A stretch of 64,000 nucleotides of DNA from assembly GCF_018215265.2 (NCBI RefSeq), contig NZ_CP136562.1, forward strand, positions 744,001 to 808,000, read 5' to 3'. Source of the stretch: Paenarthrobacter sp. GOM3. GTDB taxonomy: Bacteria; Actinomycetota; Actinomycetes; Actinomycetales; Micrococcaceae. Made by a program: the position numbers and the translations under genes. The notes below the pieces were generated by a model, which was not told the origin of the DNA, made no database searches, and saw nothing but the letters and a program-made list of their open reading frames with translations. Shown here in pieces: positions 33,079-40,777 of the stretch (position 1 is its first letter; the number at the start of each line of letters is the position of its first letter).

Positions 33079-33139
33079 GTTGTGGGGCCCGCTCTGCGGG
33101 GTATTTAGGGGTTCAACCCTGCAGAGCGGGCCCCACAAC
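33079..33139. repeat. Dispersed palindromic repeat, copy F, inside the importer operon
   Basis: Perfect 19-bp arms GTTGTGGGGCCCGCTCTGC (33079-33097) and its complement (33121-33139) around a 23-bp centre. It fills the 94-bp gap between the binding-protein stop and the permease start. The hairpin could stabilise the binding-protein mRNA end or reduce read-through into the permease genes. Confidence 0.92.
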
Positions 33140-33150
33140 TTGAAGGGTGC

Positions 33151-34773
33151 TTAGGCAGTTCGTCCGACGCCGACGAATGACAGGCCGGTGGTGGGGAGGG
33201 GCTGGAAGCCGTTGAGCTTCTTTTCGTCCCAAGCGCTGGGAAGCTGGCGGTGGAAGACAGGGTAGAGCGGCACTTCATCAGAGACCATGTCCACGATTTC
33301 GGCCACGATCTTCTTGGCGTCATCGCCCGAGGCCTGCGAGCCCTTGTCCATGAGACCCTGCAGTTTGGTGCGTTCCGGGGTGGTCCAGAAGGCACGCTTG
33401 TCCATCCAGGTGGCGCCCGAGTAGAACCAGCTCAGGAGGAGGTCTGCATCGTTACCGAAGACGGAGGGATCGCCCGGGGCTGCGACTACGGAGTAGTCAC
33501 CCTTGCCAACACGGTCGCTGTACAAGGCGCCGGACTGGAGGCTCTTCACGGTGACCTTGACGCCCGGGATCTTGTTCCAGGATTCGAGGATCAGCGGAGC
33601 GACGTCCTTGACCCAGGCAGTGTCCGTGGTGAGGAGTTCGAACTCAAGGGTGGTGACACCCGCCTGCTTCAGCAGTTCCTCGGCCTTTGACGTATCGAAG
33701 CCGTAGACGTTCTTGGCCTTGACGTAGTCCGGGTGGCCCTCCTGGAAGTAGGAGGTGGCGGCCTTGGCGTTGCCGAACAGTGCCTTCTTGATGATGGCTT
33801 CCTTGTCCAGGCCGTAGTGCAGTGCCTGGCGGACGAGCTTGTTGTCGAACGGTGCCTTGGCGCAGTTGAACATGAGGAACAGCAGGCCGAAGGACTGGAC
33901 AGATTCGACCTTCACCTTGGACTTCAGCCCATCGACGTCCAGGTAGGGAACGTCTTCGATGGCCTGGACGCGGCCGGACTGGACTGCGGTGACGCGGGCT
34001 GCGGCATCAGAGAGCAGCAGCCAGGTCATGCCCTTGGCCAGCGCAGGCTTGGGGCCGTTGTAATCGGAGAAGGCCTCGAAGACGATCTTGTCGTCCTTGA
34101 CTGCGGAGATGAGTTTGTATGGTCCGGAGCCGACTGGCTTGGCGTCGAACGCCTTCAGGTCGGTAGCGAGTGCCTTGGGGACGATCTTGACCACGGAGAT
34201 GCGGGGTCCGAAGCCGGGGAAGGCGTACTTAAGGGTGAATTCCACCGTCTTGGCATCGACAGGCTTGACGTCCTGGATGAAGGGGATGAACTGCGAGAAG
34301 AGCGACTTGTTTGCCGGGTCCATCACGCGGGTGAACGAGAAAGCGACGTCCTCGGTGGTGACGGGGGAGCCGTCGTGGAATTTCGCGCCGTCGCGGATGG
34401 TCACCTGGTAGGTGGTGTCGTTGATCTTTTTGGGATCCGCTGCGGCGAGGGCGTTGTAAGGCTCGCGGGTGGCCGGGTGCAGTTCGATGAGGCCTTCGAA
34501 GATGTGCAGGTTGGCGGCCATCGGTGTTGCGCCCGAGGAGCTCAGCGGGTCGAAGCCTGTGGAGAGCGCGTAGGAAATGCCTGCCTCGATGGTGAGGTCC
34601 TTGTTGACGGCGGCCGTGTTGGTGCCGGTACCGGTGGTGGTGCTGGCAGCGCCGCCGCACGCGGAGAGTGTTGCCGTGAAGGCGGCTGCTGCACCAACTG
34701 CGCCGCTTAGCTTCAGGAAGTTCCGGCGGCTGGCGTCATTGACCAGCGGCAGGCTGTGGATCGTCTTGCTCAT
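33151..34773 (-). CDS. Peptide-type ABC substrate-binding lipoprotein, probably for sialic acid
   Basis: 540 residues from the ATG at 34773. The signal carries a twin-arginine motif ([10 protein letters not shown]) and a lipobox LSAC, so export may use Tat before lipidation. SBP_bac_5 motifs include [17 protein letters not shown]. Dpp-like binding proteins for sialic acid are known (SatA of Haemophilus ducreyi, SiaE of Corynebacterium glutamicum), and the nan genes downstream support that role here. Confidence 0.88.
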   Translation of the reverse strand: MSKTIHSLPLVNDASRRNFLKLSGAVGAAAAFTATLSACGGAASTTTGTGTNTAAVNKDLTIEAGISYALSTGFDPLSSSGATPMAANLHIFEGLIELHPATREPYNALAAADPKKINDTTYQVTIRDGAKFHDGSPVTTEDVAFSFTRVMDPANKSLFSQFIPFIQDVKPVDAKTVEFTLKYAFPGFGPRISVVKIVPKALATDLKAFDAKPVGSGPYKLISAVKDDKIVFEAFSDYNGPKPALAKGMTWLLLSDAAARVTAVQSGRVQAIEDVPYLDVDGLKSKVKVESVQSFGLLFLMFNCAKAPFDNKLVRQALHYGLDKEAIIKKALFGNAKAATSYFQEGHPDYVKAKNVYGFDTSKAEELLKQAGVTTLEFELLTTDTAWVKDVAPLILESWNKIPGVKVTVKSLQSGALYSDRVGKGDYSVVAAPGDPSVFGNDADLLLSWFYSGATWMDKRAFWTTPERTKLQGLMDKGSQASGDDAKKIVAEIVDMVSDEVPLYPVFHRQLPSAWDEKKLNGFQPLPTTGLSFVGVGRTA

Positions 34774-34804
34774 AGGGTGCCTCACCATTCGCGTTTCGTG
34801 GGTT

Positions 34805-34825
34805 ATCGGATGTAGGACGTCCGAT
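34805..34825. promoter_or_regulatory. Candidate GntR operator in front of the importer operon
   Basis: ATCGGATGT-N3-ACGTCCGAT: 9-bp arms with one mismatch, 32 bp upstream of the binding-protein start. The half-site recurs before the GntR gene at 34979. Confidence 0.55.
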
Positions 34826-34978
34826 GCTCGTATGGAAACTGTAAGGGCGGTCACAACGGAACGTCAAGTGAGAATTGGCGCCTTGGCTTGGTCCGCGCGC
34901 CTTGCGGTTCGCCGGCTACGGCCGGTCCTTGGGGGAAATCTCAGCGAAATCCCTGAACATACTTATCAAGGAGATGGG

Positions 34979-34996
34979 ACATCCGATATTGTATGT
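34979..34996. promoter_or_regulatory. Candidate GntR operator in front of its own gene
   Basis: ACATCCGAT followed by a diverged, partly symmetric second half (TTGTATGT). It shares the ACRTCCGAT half-site with 34805-34825 and lies about 100 bp before the GntR start, consistent with autoregulation. Confidence 0.45.
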
Positions 34997-35093
34997 TGCG
35001 AGTCACTCAATCTGCGGTGGGCACTAAGCTCGCCTCAATATTAACACCGCATCGCCCAGGCTTCCCGGGTGGTGCAGCGGCAAGGAGAAAGCC

Positions 35094-35822
35094 ATGACAA
35101 CTTCCGGTGTAGTTCCGCAGGCGCGGTTCAGTGCACAGGCCCGGCTGCGTGCTTTGCAGTCGGACATTATGGAATTGATCCTCGAGCGCGAGCTTGAGGC
35201 GGGCGATCCGTTGCCGACGGAGAGCGAGCTGTCCGTGGCGCTCGGAGTGGGGCGCAATACGCTGCGCGAATCACTCAAGGTCCTGCAGGCCCTGGGTGTC
35301 ATCGAGATCCGCCATGGCTTCGGCATGTTCGTGGCCCCGAGCAATTTCGACGCCCTCGCCGACGGGCTCACCTTCAGGGGCCGCTTGTCGCTGCGGCACC
35401 AGGGACTCGAGGCGCTGCAACTCGTCGATGTGCGTCAGGCCCTGGAATCTGGCCTGATTGGCTCTTCCATGGACGTCATGACGCCCGAGCAGCTGGCCTT
35501 CATTGAAGAAGCCGTGAAGCAGATGGAAGAACTCGCCGCCGCCGGCGAAAACTTCGTGGCCGCGGATGCCGAATTCCACCGCAGGCTTTTCGAACCGCTC
35601 AACAACGAGCTCCTGATCAACCTCATGGGTGTTTTCTGGAAGGTGTACCGGAAGATCCACGTAGAGATTGGCCCGGGCAACGAGGACCTCAAGAAGACCG
35701 CCGCCATGCACCGCAGCATCTATGCCGCTGTGGCCGCCGGTGACAAGGTATCGGCCTCCGAGCTGCTCAACCGGCACTTCGACGGAATCCGCCGCCGGAT
35801 CGGCGAGGCCGTGGGCGACTGA
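35094..35822 (+). CDS. GntR/FadR-family regulator with FCD domain (NanR-like)
   Basis: 242 residues. The winged helix (about 18-82) reads DPLPTESELSVALGVGRNTLRESLKVLQ, split over that range. The FCD ligand domain (about 105-230) has metal-binding histidines in DAEFHRRLFE, MHRSIYAAV and LNRHFDGI. It is divergent from the importer and nan genes, as sialic-acid regulators of this class often are. It probably represses the cluster until a sialic-acid intermediate binds. Confidence 0.9.
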   Translation: MTTSGVVPQARFSAQARLRALQSDIMELILERELEAGDPLPTESELSVALGVGRNTLRESLKVLQALGVIEIRHGFGMFVAPSNFDALADGLTFRGRLSLRHQGLEALQLVDVRQALESGLIGSSMDVMTPEQLAFIEEAVKQMEELAAAGENFVAADAEFHRRLFEPLNNELLINLMGVFWKVYRKIHVEIGPGNEDLKKTAAMHRSIYAAVAAGDKVSASELLNRHFDGIRRRIGEAVGD

Positions 35823-35842
35823 ACCTCCACGCGCAACGTGAC

Positions 35843-35882
35843 GGGCCGCCGTCGTACTTCACCTGGAGTACGACGGCGGCCC
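35843..35882 (+). terminator. Terminator after the GntR gene
   Basis: GGGCCGCCGTCGTACTTC with its near-perfect complement (35865-35882) and a 4-base loop, followed by TTT. The left arm shares an 18-base core with the terminator after pckG. Confidence 0.85.
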
Positions 35883-35931
35883 TTTCCGTTCTGCGTGTGG
35901 GTCACCCTACGCGGTGGCCCGGACAAAACAA

Positions 35932-35963
35932 AAGACCCGCACCGGCGAACCGGTGCGGGTCTT
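35932..35963 (-). terminator. Terminator of tRNA-Arg
   Basis: AAGACCCGCACCGG and CCGGTGCGGGTCTT around a 4-base loop, with TTTTGTTTTG on the minus-strand 3' side. It is 6 bp after the tRNA. Confidence 0.88.
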
Positions 35964-35969
35964 GATTTG

Positions 35970-36043
<74 letters not shown>

Positions 36044-36162
36044 ATTTCGTGTGATTCTCGGCGGTCTGTTTCTCTGACCCCCTCGAACCTCAATAAACTT
36101 TACAGAAGTTCATGTGAAGTTCCAAATCGAAAAGCTGTAATCTAGGCAACTAGACCGGTCTA

Positions 36163-36178
36163 CGTGACCTTAGTCACT
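36163..36178. promoter_or_regulatory. CRP/GlxR-like box upstream of pckG
   Basis: GTGA-N6-TCAC with the exact spacing of CRP-family sites, about 150 bp before pckG. Gluconeogenic pck genes are often under cAMP-dependent control in Actinobacteria (GlxR in corynebacteria). Confidence 0.4.
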
Positions 36179-36241
36179 TAAATCGCCTTCCCGAAACCCC
36201 TTCCCCCTGATTTCTAGGCGTTTTTGCTTTTCTGAGCCGTA

Positions 36242-36261
36242 GTTGTCCGATGTCTGACAAC
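36242..36261. promoter_or_regulatory. Palindromic operator candidate upstream of pckG
   Basis: GTTGTCCGATGTCTGACAAC, a 20-bp palindrome with one mismatched pair, of the TTGTC...GACAA type bound by GntR-family regulators. It lies 66 bp upstream of the pckG start, close to where the promoter should be. Confidence 0.5.
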
Positions 36262-36327
36262 GGAATGGTCTGGTCCGCGGCCCCTATCGTTTAGGACACA
36301 CCACTGAACCCGAGGAAGGGAACCGCA

Positions 36328-38154
36328 ATGGGCGATCTGGCGCGACTGCCGCTGCTTGAGAAGGCACCTACTACGCATGCACGCCTGCTGGCTTGGGTAG
36401 AGGAAGTTGCCGAGCTGACCCAGCCGGACCGCATCCACTGGGTCGATGGCAGCGAAGCAGAAAACAAGAAACTCACCGACGAACTGGTCGAGGCCGGCAC
36501 GCTCAAGCGGCTGAACCCGGAGACGTTCCCGAATTCGTTCGCGGCATTCTCTGACCCGGCTGACGTTGCCCGTGTGGAAGAGCAGACCTTCATCTGCTCC
36601 GAAAACGAGCGCGACGCAGGCTTTACCAACAACTGGATGGCCCCGGCCGAGATGAAGCAGAAGCTGCGCGGACTGTTCGCCGGCTCCATGCGCGGCCGCA
36701 CCATGTACGTCATTCCATTCGTCATGGGCCACCTGGATGCTGAAGACCCCAAGTTTGGCGTCGAGATCACCGACTCCGCCTACGTTGTTGCCTCCATGCG
36801 CATCATGGCCCGCATCGGCACTGACGTCCTGGACCGCATCACCGAAACCGATGCCTTCTTCGTCCCGGCCCTGCACTCGCTCGGTGCCCCGCTGGAAGCC
36901 GGCCAGGCCGACGTCGCATGGCCCTGCAACCCGGACAAGTGGATTGTCCACTTCCCCGAAGAGCGCTCCATCTGGTCCTTCGGCTCCGGCTACGGCGGAA
37001 ACGCCCTCCTCGGCAAGAAGTGCTACGCCTTGCGTATCGCCTCCGTGATGGCGCGCGACGAAGGCTGGCTGGCCGAGCACATGCTCATCCTCAAGCTGAC
37101 CTCCCCGGAGCAGAAGACTTACTACGTCTCCGCTGCGTTCCCGTCCGCTTGCGGCAAGACCAACCTCGCGTTGCTCGACCCCACCATCAAGGGCTGGAAG
37201 GTGGAGACCCTCGGCGACGACATCACCTGGATGCGCTTCGGTAAGGAAGGCGAGCTCCGCGCCGTCAACCCCGAAGCCGGCCTGTTCGGCGTCGCTCCCG
37301 GCACCGGTTGGGGCACCAACCCCAACGCCATGCGCGCCATCGCCAAGGGCAACAGCATCTTCACCAACGTTGCACTGACCGATGACGGTGGCGTCTGGTG
37401 GGAAGGTATGACCGAGGAAACCCCGGCGCACCTCACCGACTGGCGCGGCGAGTCCTGGACACCGGACTCCGACGCCCCGGCCGCGCACCCGAACTCCCGC
37501 TTCTGCACGCCGATCGACCAGATCGACATGCTGGCCGAAGAGTACTTCAGCCCGGAAGGCGTGGAGCTGTCCGCCATCCTGTTCGGCGGCCGCCGCAAGA
37601 CCACCATTCCGCTGGTAACCGAGGCCCGCAACTGGTCCAACGGCATCTTCATGGGTTCCACGCTGTCCTCGGAAACCACGGCTGCTGCCGCCGGTGCCGT
37701 CGGCGTTGTCCGCCGCGACCCCATGGCCATGCTGCCGTTCATCGGCTACGACGCAGGCGACTACCTGAACCACTGGGTGAACCTGTCCGCCAAGGCCAAC
37801 CCGGAGCGCCTGCCCAAGATCTTCCTGGTCAACTGGTTCCGTCGCACGGCTGAGGGCGGCTTCGCATGGCCTGGCTTCGGTGACAACGCCCGTGTCCTGA
37901 AGTGGGCCATCGAACGCCTCGAAGGCAAGGCTGACGCTGTGGAGACTCCGATCGGCTTCGTACCGACCGGCGAATCCATCGACCTTGAAGGGCTGGACAT
38001 GACCCCGGCCGAGGTCGAGGCGGCCGTGCGCGTCGATCCTGACGAGTGGGCAACCGAACTGGCGTCCATCGAGGAATGGTTCGCCAACTTCGGCGAATCC
38101 CTCCCGGCGGCACTCCAGTCCGAGCTGGACGGACTCAAGACCCGTCTGGGCTAG
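36328..38154 (+). CDS. pckG: Phosphoenolpyruvate carboxykinase (GTP)
   Basis: 608 residues, full length. Characteristic GTP-type PEPCK segments: kinase-1a loop [13 protein letters not shown] (about 269-281, with the reactive Cys), [35 protein letters not shown] and FLVNWFR. It converts oxaloacetate and GTP to PEP and CO2 and feeds gluconeogenesis or drains the citric-acid cycle. Monocistronic, with an ordered leader carrying CRP-like and GntR-like sites and its own terminator. Confidence 0.97.
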   Translation: MGDLARLPLLEKAPTTHARLLAWVEEVAELTQPDRIHWVDGSEAENKKLTDELVEAGTLKRLNPETFPNSFAAFSDPADVARVEEQTFICSENERDAGFTNNWMAPAEMKQKLRGLFAGSMRGRTMYVIPFVMGHLDAEDPKFGVEITDSAYVVASMRIMARIGTDVLDRITETDAFFVPALHSLGAPLEAGQADVAWPCNPDKWIVHFPEERSIWSFGSGYGGNALLGKKCYALRIASVMARDEGWLAEHMLILKLTSPEQKTYYVSAAFPSACGKTNLALLDPTIKGWKVETLGDDITWMRFGKEGELRAVNPEAGLFGVAPGTGWGTNPNAMRAIAKGNSIFTNVALTDDGGVWWEGMTEETPAHLTDWRGESWTPDSDAPAAHPNSRFCTPIDQIDMLAEEYFSPEGVELSAILFGGRRKTTIPLVTEARNWSNGIFMGSTLSSETTAAAAGAVGVVRRDPMAMLPFIGYDAGDYLNHWVNLSAKANPERLPKIFLVNWFRRTAEGGFAWPGFGDNARVLKWAIERLEGKADAVETPIGFVPTGESIDLEGLDMTPAEVEAAVRVDPDEWATELASIEEWFANFGESLPAALQSELDGLKTRLG

Positions 38155-38187
38155 ACCTCTTAGGAACAACGGCGTTCTTAAGTGAAC

Positions 38188-38235
38188 GACGACGGCCCGT
38201 CACCTTTCGTTGGAAAGGTGGCGGGCCGCCGTCGT
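38188..38235 (+). terminator. Terminator after pckG
   Basis: ACGACGGCCCGTCACCTTTC pairs with GGAAAGGTGGCGGGCCGCCGTCGT (with a bulge) around a 3-base loop, 33 bp after the pckG stop. It shares GGGCCGCCGTCGTACTTC with the terminator at 35843. Confidence 0.8.
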
Positions 38236-38273
38236 ACTTCGCGCGGGAGCTGAACGGTTCGTTCGGCGCGCGG

Positions 38274-38744
38274 TTAAGCCTGTTGGACAGGTGTCCTGAA
38301 CTCCGGACGGAGTCCGATGGATTGAAACACCGGGTTCATCTGGCGCGGATGGGGAAGGGCCGAAATGACCACGGAATCGAGCTCGCGGTAAAAGGCTTCC
38401 CTGGCGCGGGTCATGGCGTGGCGCAGTTCGCACTCGGTGATGAGCGGGCAATTCTTGGTGGGGGACTGGCACTCGGCCGGATCCTGCCGGCTGTCCAGGT
38501 GGCGCAGGACCTCGCCGACAGTGGCACGCCGACCGTGTTCGCTGAGCCGCGAACCGCCGAGCCGGCCACGCTCGACATCGATGAAACCCAAAGCACGGAG
38601 CCGGACCATTGCCTTGCTGACGTGGTTGTATGGCGTCCCCACGGCGTCGGCCACCGCCTGCGTGGTCAACAACATGCCCTCGGGAGCCGCGGCCAACACC
38701 ATGATGGCGCGGAGGCTAACGTCTGCGAACGCGTTGATTTTCAT
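38274..38744 (-). CDS. nsrR: Rrf2-family Fe-S regulator, NsrR-like
   Basis: 156 residues. Winged helix (about 1-65: ADVSLRAIMVLAAAPEGMLL and QAVADAVGTPYNHVSKAMVRL) followed by a cluster-binding loop with Cys92, Cys99 and Cys105 (ECQSPTKNCPLITECEL). NsrR of Streptomyces uses three cysteines with near-equal spacing to hold a [4Fe-4S] nitric-oxide sensor. Other Rrf2 proteins (RsrR, IscR) are possible. Only 24 bp separates it from the upstream gene on the same strand, and that gap contains a palindrome CTCATATGAG (38753-38762) that might be its operator. Confidence 0.85.
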   Translation of the reverse strand: MKINAFADVSLRAIMVLAAAPEGMLLTTQAVADAVGTPYNHVSKAMVRLRALGFIDVERGRLGGSRLSEHGRRATVGEVLRHLDSRQDPAECQSPTKNCPLITECELRHAMTRAREAFYRELDSVVISALPHPRQMNPVFQSIGLRPEFRTPVQQA

Positions 38745-38768
38745 GGGATCAGCTCATATGAGTAGGGT

Positions 38769-39224
38769 CTAGTCCACCCAGATGGATGGCTCGTGGGTAT
38801 CGGGCTCCATGGGACGGAAGGCAAAACCCTCCGCAGTGGGGGAGTACGGGATGATTGCTGCCCGGACTTCGCCGTTCCTGTGTTCGGCGGCACCATGGAT
38901 GCCGTCCGAACCATGGTCCGGCAACGTGACGTCGCTGACAAGGGCCACGGCTTTGAAGTCGTCGCGGCCTTGGCGCAGGAGGTGGTGGATGTCGGTCAGC
39001 ATCTGCCCGGCATCGACGTCGCCATTTTCGTCCGGTTCGCCTGGCGCGATCATCACGATCCGGAATTCACCATCATTCGAGAGCGTAACGCCGAACGGAA
39101 AGAATCCGCCGTTCTGCTGGATGTGCTCCTGCGCGGTCCCCAACGCAGTGCCCAGTGTCTCCCGGAGCTCACGGTCCTGGGTGGATTCTTCTGGCAATGT
39201 TTCGCCAGTGGACTGGTCGGTCAT
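38769..39224 (-). CDS. Conserved hypothetical protein
   Basis: 151 residues; family not recognised. Acidic, cytoplasmic, with no membrane segment. A polar N-terminus (about 1-20) precedes an alpha/beta domain containing QQNGGFFPFGVTLSNDGEFR and VDAGQMLTDIHHLLRQG. It is only 8 bp after the phosphomannomutase stop and 24 bp before the Rrf2 gene, so it is probably co-transcribed with both. Confidence 0.75.
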   Translation of the reverse strand: MTDQSTGETLPEESTQDRELRETLGTALGTAQEHIQQNGGFFPFGVTLSNDGEFRIVMIAPGEPDENGDVDAGQMLTDIHHLLRQGRDDFKAVALVSDVTLPDHGSDGIHGAAEHRNGEVRAAIIPYSPTAEGFAFRPMEPDTHEPSIWVD

Positions 39225-39232
39225 GGCTTGGC

Positions 39233-40651
39233 CTAGGCCCGGACCAGAGCCAGGACGCGGTCGCGGATCTTTTCCATGGTGGGCTGGTCCTTGGCTTCTG
39301 CGTTCAGGCGCAGGAACGGTTCAGTGTTCGAAGGCCGCAGGTTGAACCACCAGCTGCCGTCCTTTGCCGTGAACGTGGAGCCGTCCATGTGGTCGATGTC
39401 CACGTCTTCGGATTCGAAGTCCACGCGGACGCGCTCGACCGCCCCGGCTTTGTCTTCGATCTCGGAGTTGATTTCGCCGGAAGAGACGTAGGGCTCGTAT
39501 TGGCGCCCGAGCTCGGAGAGCGGGCCGTCCTGCTCTCCAAGGGCAGCGAGGACGTGCATTGCAGCGAGCATGCCTGTGTCAGCGTTCCAGAAGTCCCGGA
39601 AGTAGAAGTGCGCGGAGTGCTCCCCGCCGAAGACGGCGCCCTCTTCGGCCATGACCGCCTTGATGAAGGAGTGGCCCACACGGGTGCGTACGGCACGGCC
39701 GCCGTCCTTGGCCACCAGCTCCGGTACGGCCTTGGAGGTGAGGAGGTTGTGGATGATCACGGGGGTTTCCTCGCCTGCTGCCTGCGCACGGGCGATTTCA
39801 CGCCGGGCAACCATGCCGGTGATGGCGGACGGGGAGACGGGCTCGCCCTTCTCGTCGATCACGAAGCAACGGTCAGCGTCACCATCGAATGCCAGGCCGA
39901 TGTCGGCGCCGTGCTTGACCACGGCGGCCTGCAGGTCGCGGAGGTTTTCCGGCTCGAGGGGGTTGGCGGGGTGGTTCGGGAACGAGCCGTCGAGTTCGAA
40001 ATAGAGCGGAACGATGTCGAAAGGCAAGGCAGGGAGCAGTTTATCGCCGAGAACTGCCGGGGTAGTCAGGCCGGCCATGCCATTGCCTGCGTCCACCACG
40101 ATCTTCAGGGGTCGCGAGCCGGAGAGATCTACAAGCTGACGCAGGTATTCGGAGTAGTCCTTCAGGACGTCATGGACACTGATCTCACCGCGGGTTTCGG
40201 CTGCGGGTATGACGCCAGTGTTGAGGTATTCCTCGGCCAGGGCCTGGATTTCCTTCAGGCCTGACTCGGATGAGATGGGCTGCGCGCCGGCTTTGGCCAT
40301 CTTGATGCCGTTGTATTCGGCTGGGTTGTGACTGGCCGTGAAAGTGGCGCCGGCTGCGTTCAGGGCCCCGCAAGCGTAGTAGAGCTCGTCAGTGGAGATC
40401 AGGTCCAGCAATCGGACGTTGGCGCCGCGGGTGGCTGCCCCGTTGGCGAAGGCCTGGCTGAACTCAGGGGAGGAAGGGCGCATGTCGCCGCCCACCAGAA
40501 CGGTCCCGCCTTCAAGGCCCAGGACGTCGATGAACGCAGCGCCTACGGCCTCGACGATTTCAGCCGTGATGGATTCACCCACGATTCCCCGGACGTCATA
40601 CGCCTTGAAGGATGCCGAGAGGTCGAATGTCTTGTTCTGCTCGCTAGTCAC
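39233..40651 (-). CDS. manB: Phosphomannomutase/phosphoglucomutase
   Basis: 472 residues from the GTG at 40651 (AGGA upstream). Alpha-D-phosphohexomutase: catalytic Ser107 in TASHNP, metal loop FDGDADRCF, sugar loop GGEHSAHFYF, and a C-terminal phosphate loop (RPSNTEPFLRL). It interconverts mannose-6-P and mannose-1-P (or the glucose forms), supplying GDP-mannose for glycans. First gene of a probable three-gene operon; divergent from recQ. Confidence 0.93.
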   Translation of the reverse strand: MTSEQNKTFDLSASFKAYDVRGIVGESITAEIVEAVGAAFIDVLGLEGGTVLVGGDMRPSSPEFSQAFANGAATRGANVRLLDLISTDELYYACGALNAAGATFTASHNPAEYNGIKMAKAGAQPISSESGLKEIQALAEEYLNTGVIPAAETRGEISVHDVLKDYSEYLRQLVDLSGSRPLKIVVDAGNGMAGLTTPAVLGDKLLPALPFDIVPLYFELDGSFPNHPANPLEPENLRDLQAAVVKHGADIGLAFDGDADRCFVIDEKGEPVSPSAITGMVARREIARAQAAGEETPVIIHNLLTSKAVPELVAKDGGRAVRTRVGHSFIKAVMAEEGAVFGGEHSAHFYFRDFWNADTGMLAAMHVLAALGEQDGPLSELGRQYEPYVSSGEINSEIEDKAGAVERVRVDFESEDVDIDHMDGSTFTAKDGSWWFNLRPSNTEPFLRLNAEAKDQPTMEKIRDRVLALVRA

Positions 40652-40698
40652 GCGCTCAATCCTACTGTGGCTGGGCAATTGGGCATGAACCGGGCGGA

Positions 40699-40732
40699 GG
40701 GCTATGTGGATAAATCACTATCCACATAGCCC
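40699..40732. promoter_or_regulatory. Perfect 14-bp inverted repeat with paired DnaA-box sequences
   Basis: GGGCTATGTGGATA (40699-40712) and TATCCACATAGCCC (40719-40732) with a 6-bp spacer. The left arm plus two spacer bases reads TTATCCACA on the minus strand, an exact DnaA box; the right arm gives CTATCCACA. It lies between divergent manB and recQ, so it overlaps promoters of both. Confidence 0.6.
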
Positions 40733-40777
40733 GGTCTGCGGGTGATGAGCGTCGGGGGTGGCTGGAATACTGGGGTC

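Larger units (their letters stand above)
34774..35093. other. 320-bp divergent promoter region of importer and GntR genes
   Basis: It contains the start-proximal regions of the binding-protein operon (minus) and the GntR gene (plus) and two related palindromes, listed separately. No ORF or RNA gene is apparent in the rest. Confidence 0.6.

Noticed and set aside
36214..38169. Open frame of 651 codons on the minus strand opposite pckG
   Set aside because: It is the codon-third-position shadow of a certain PEPCK gene; its translation is low-complexity and matches no family.
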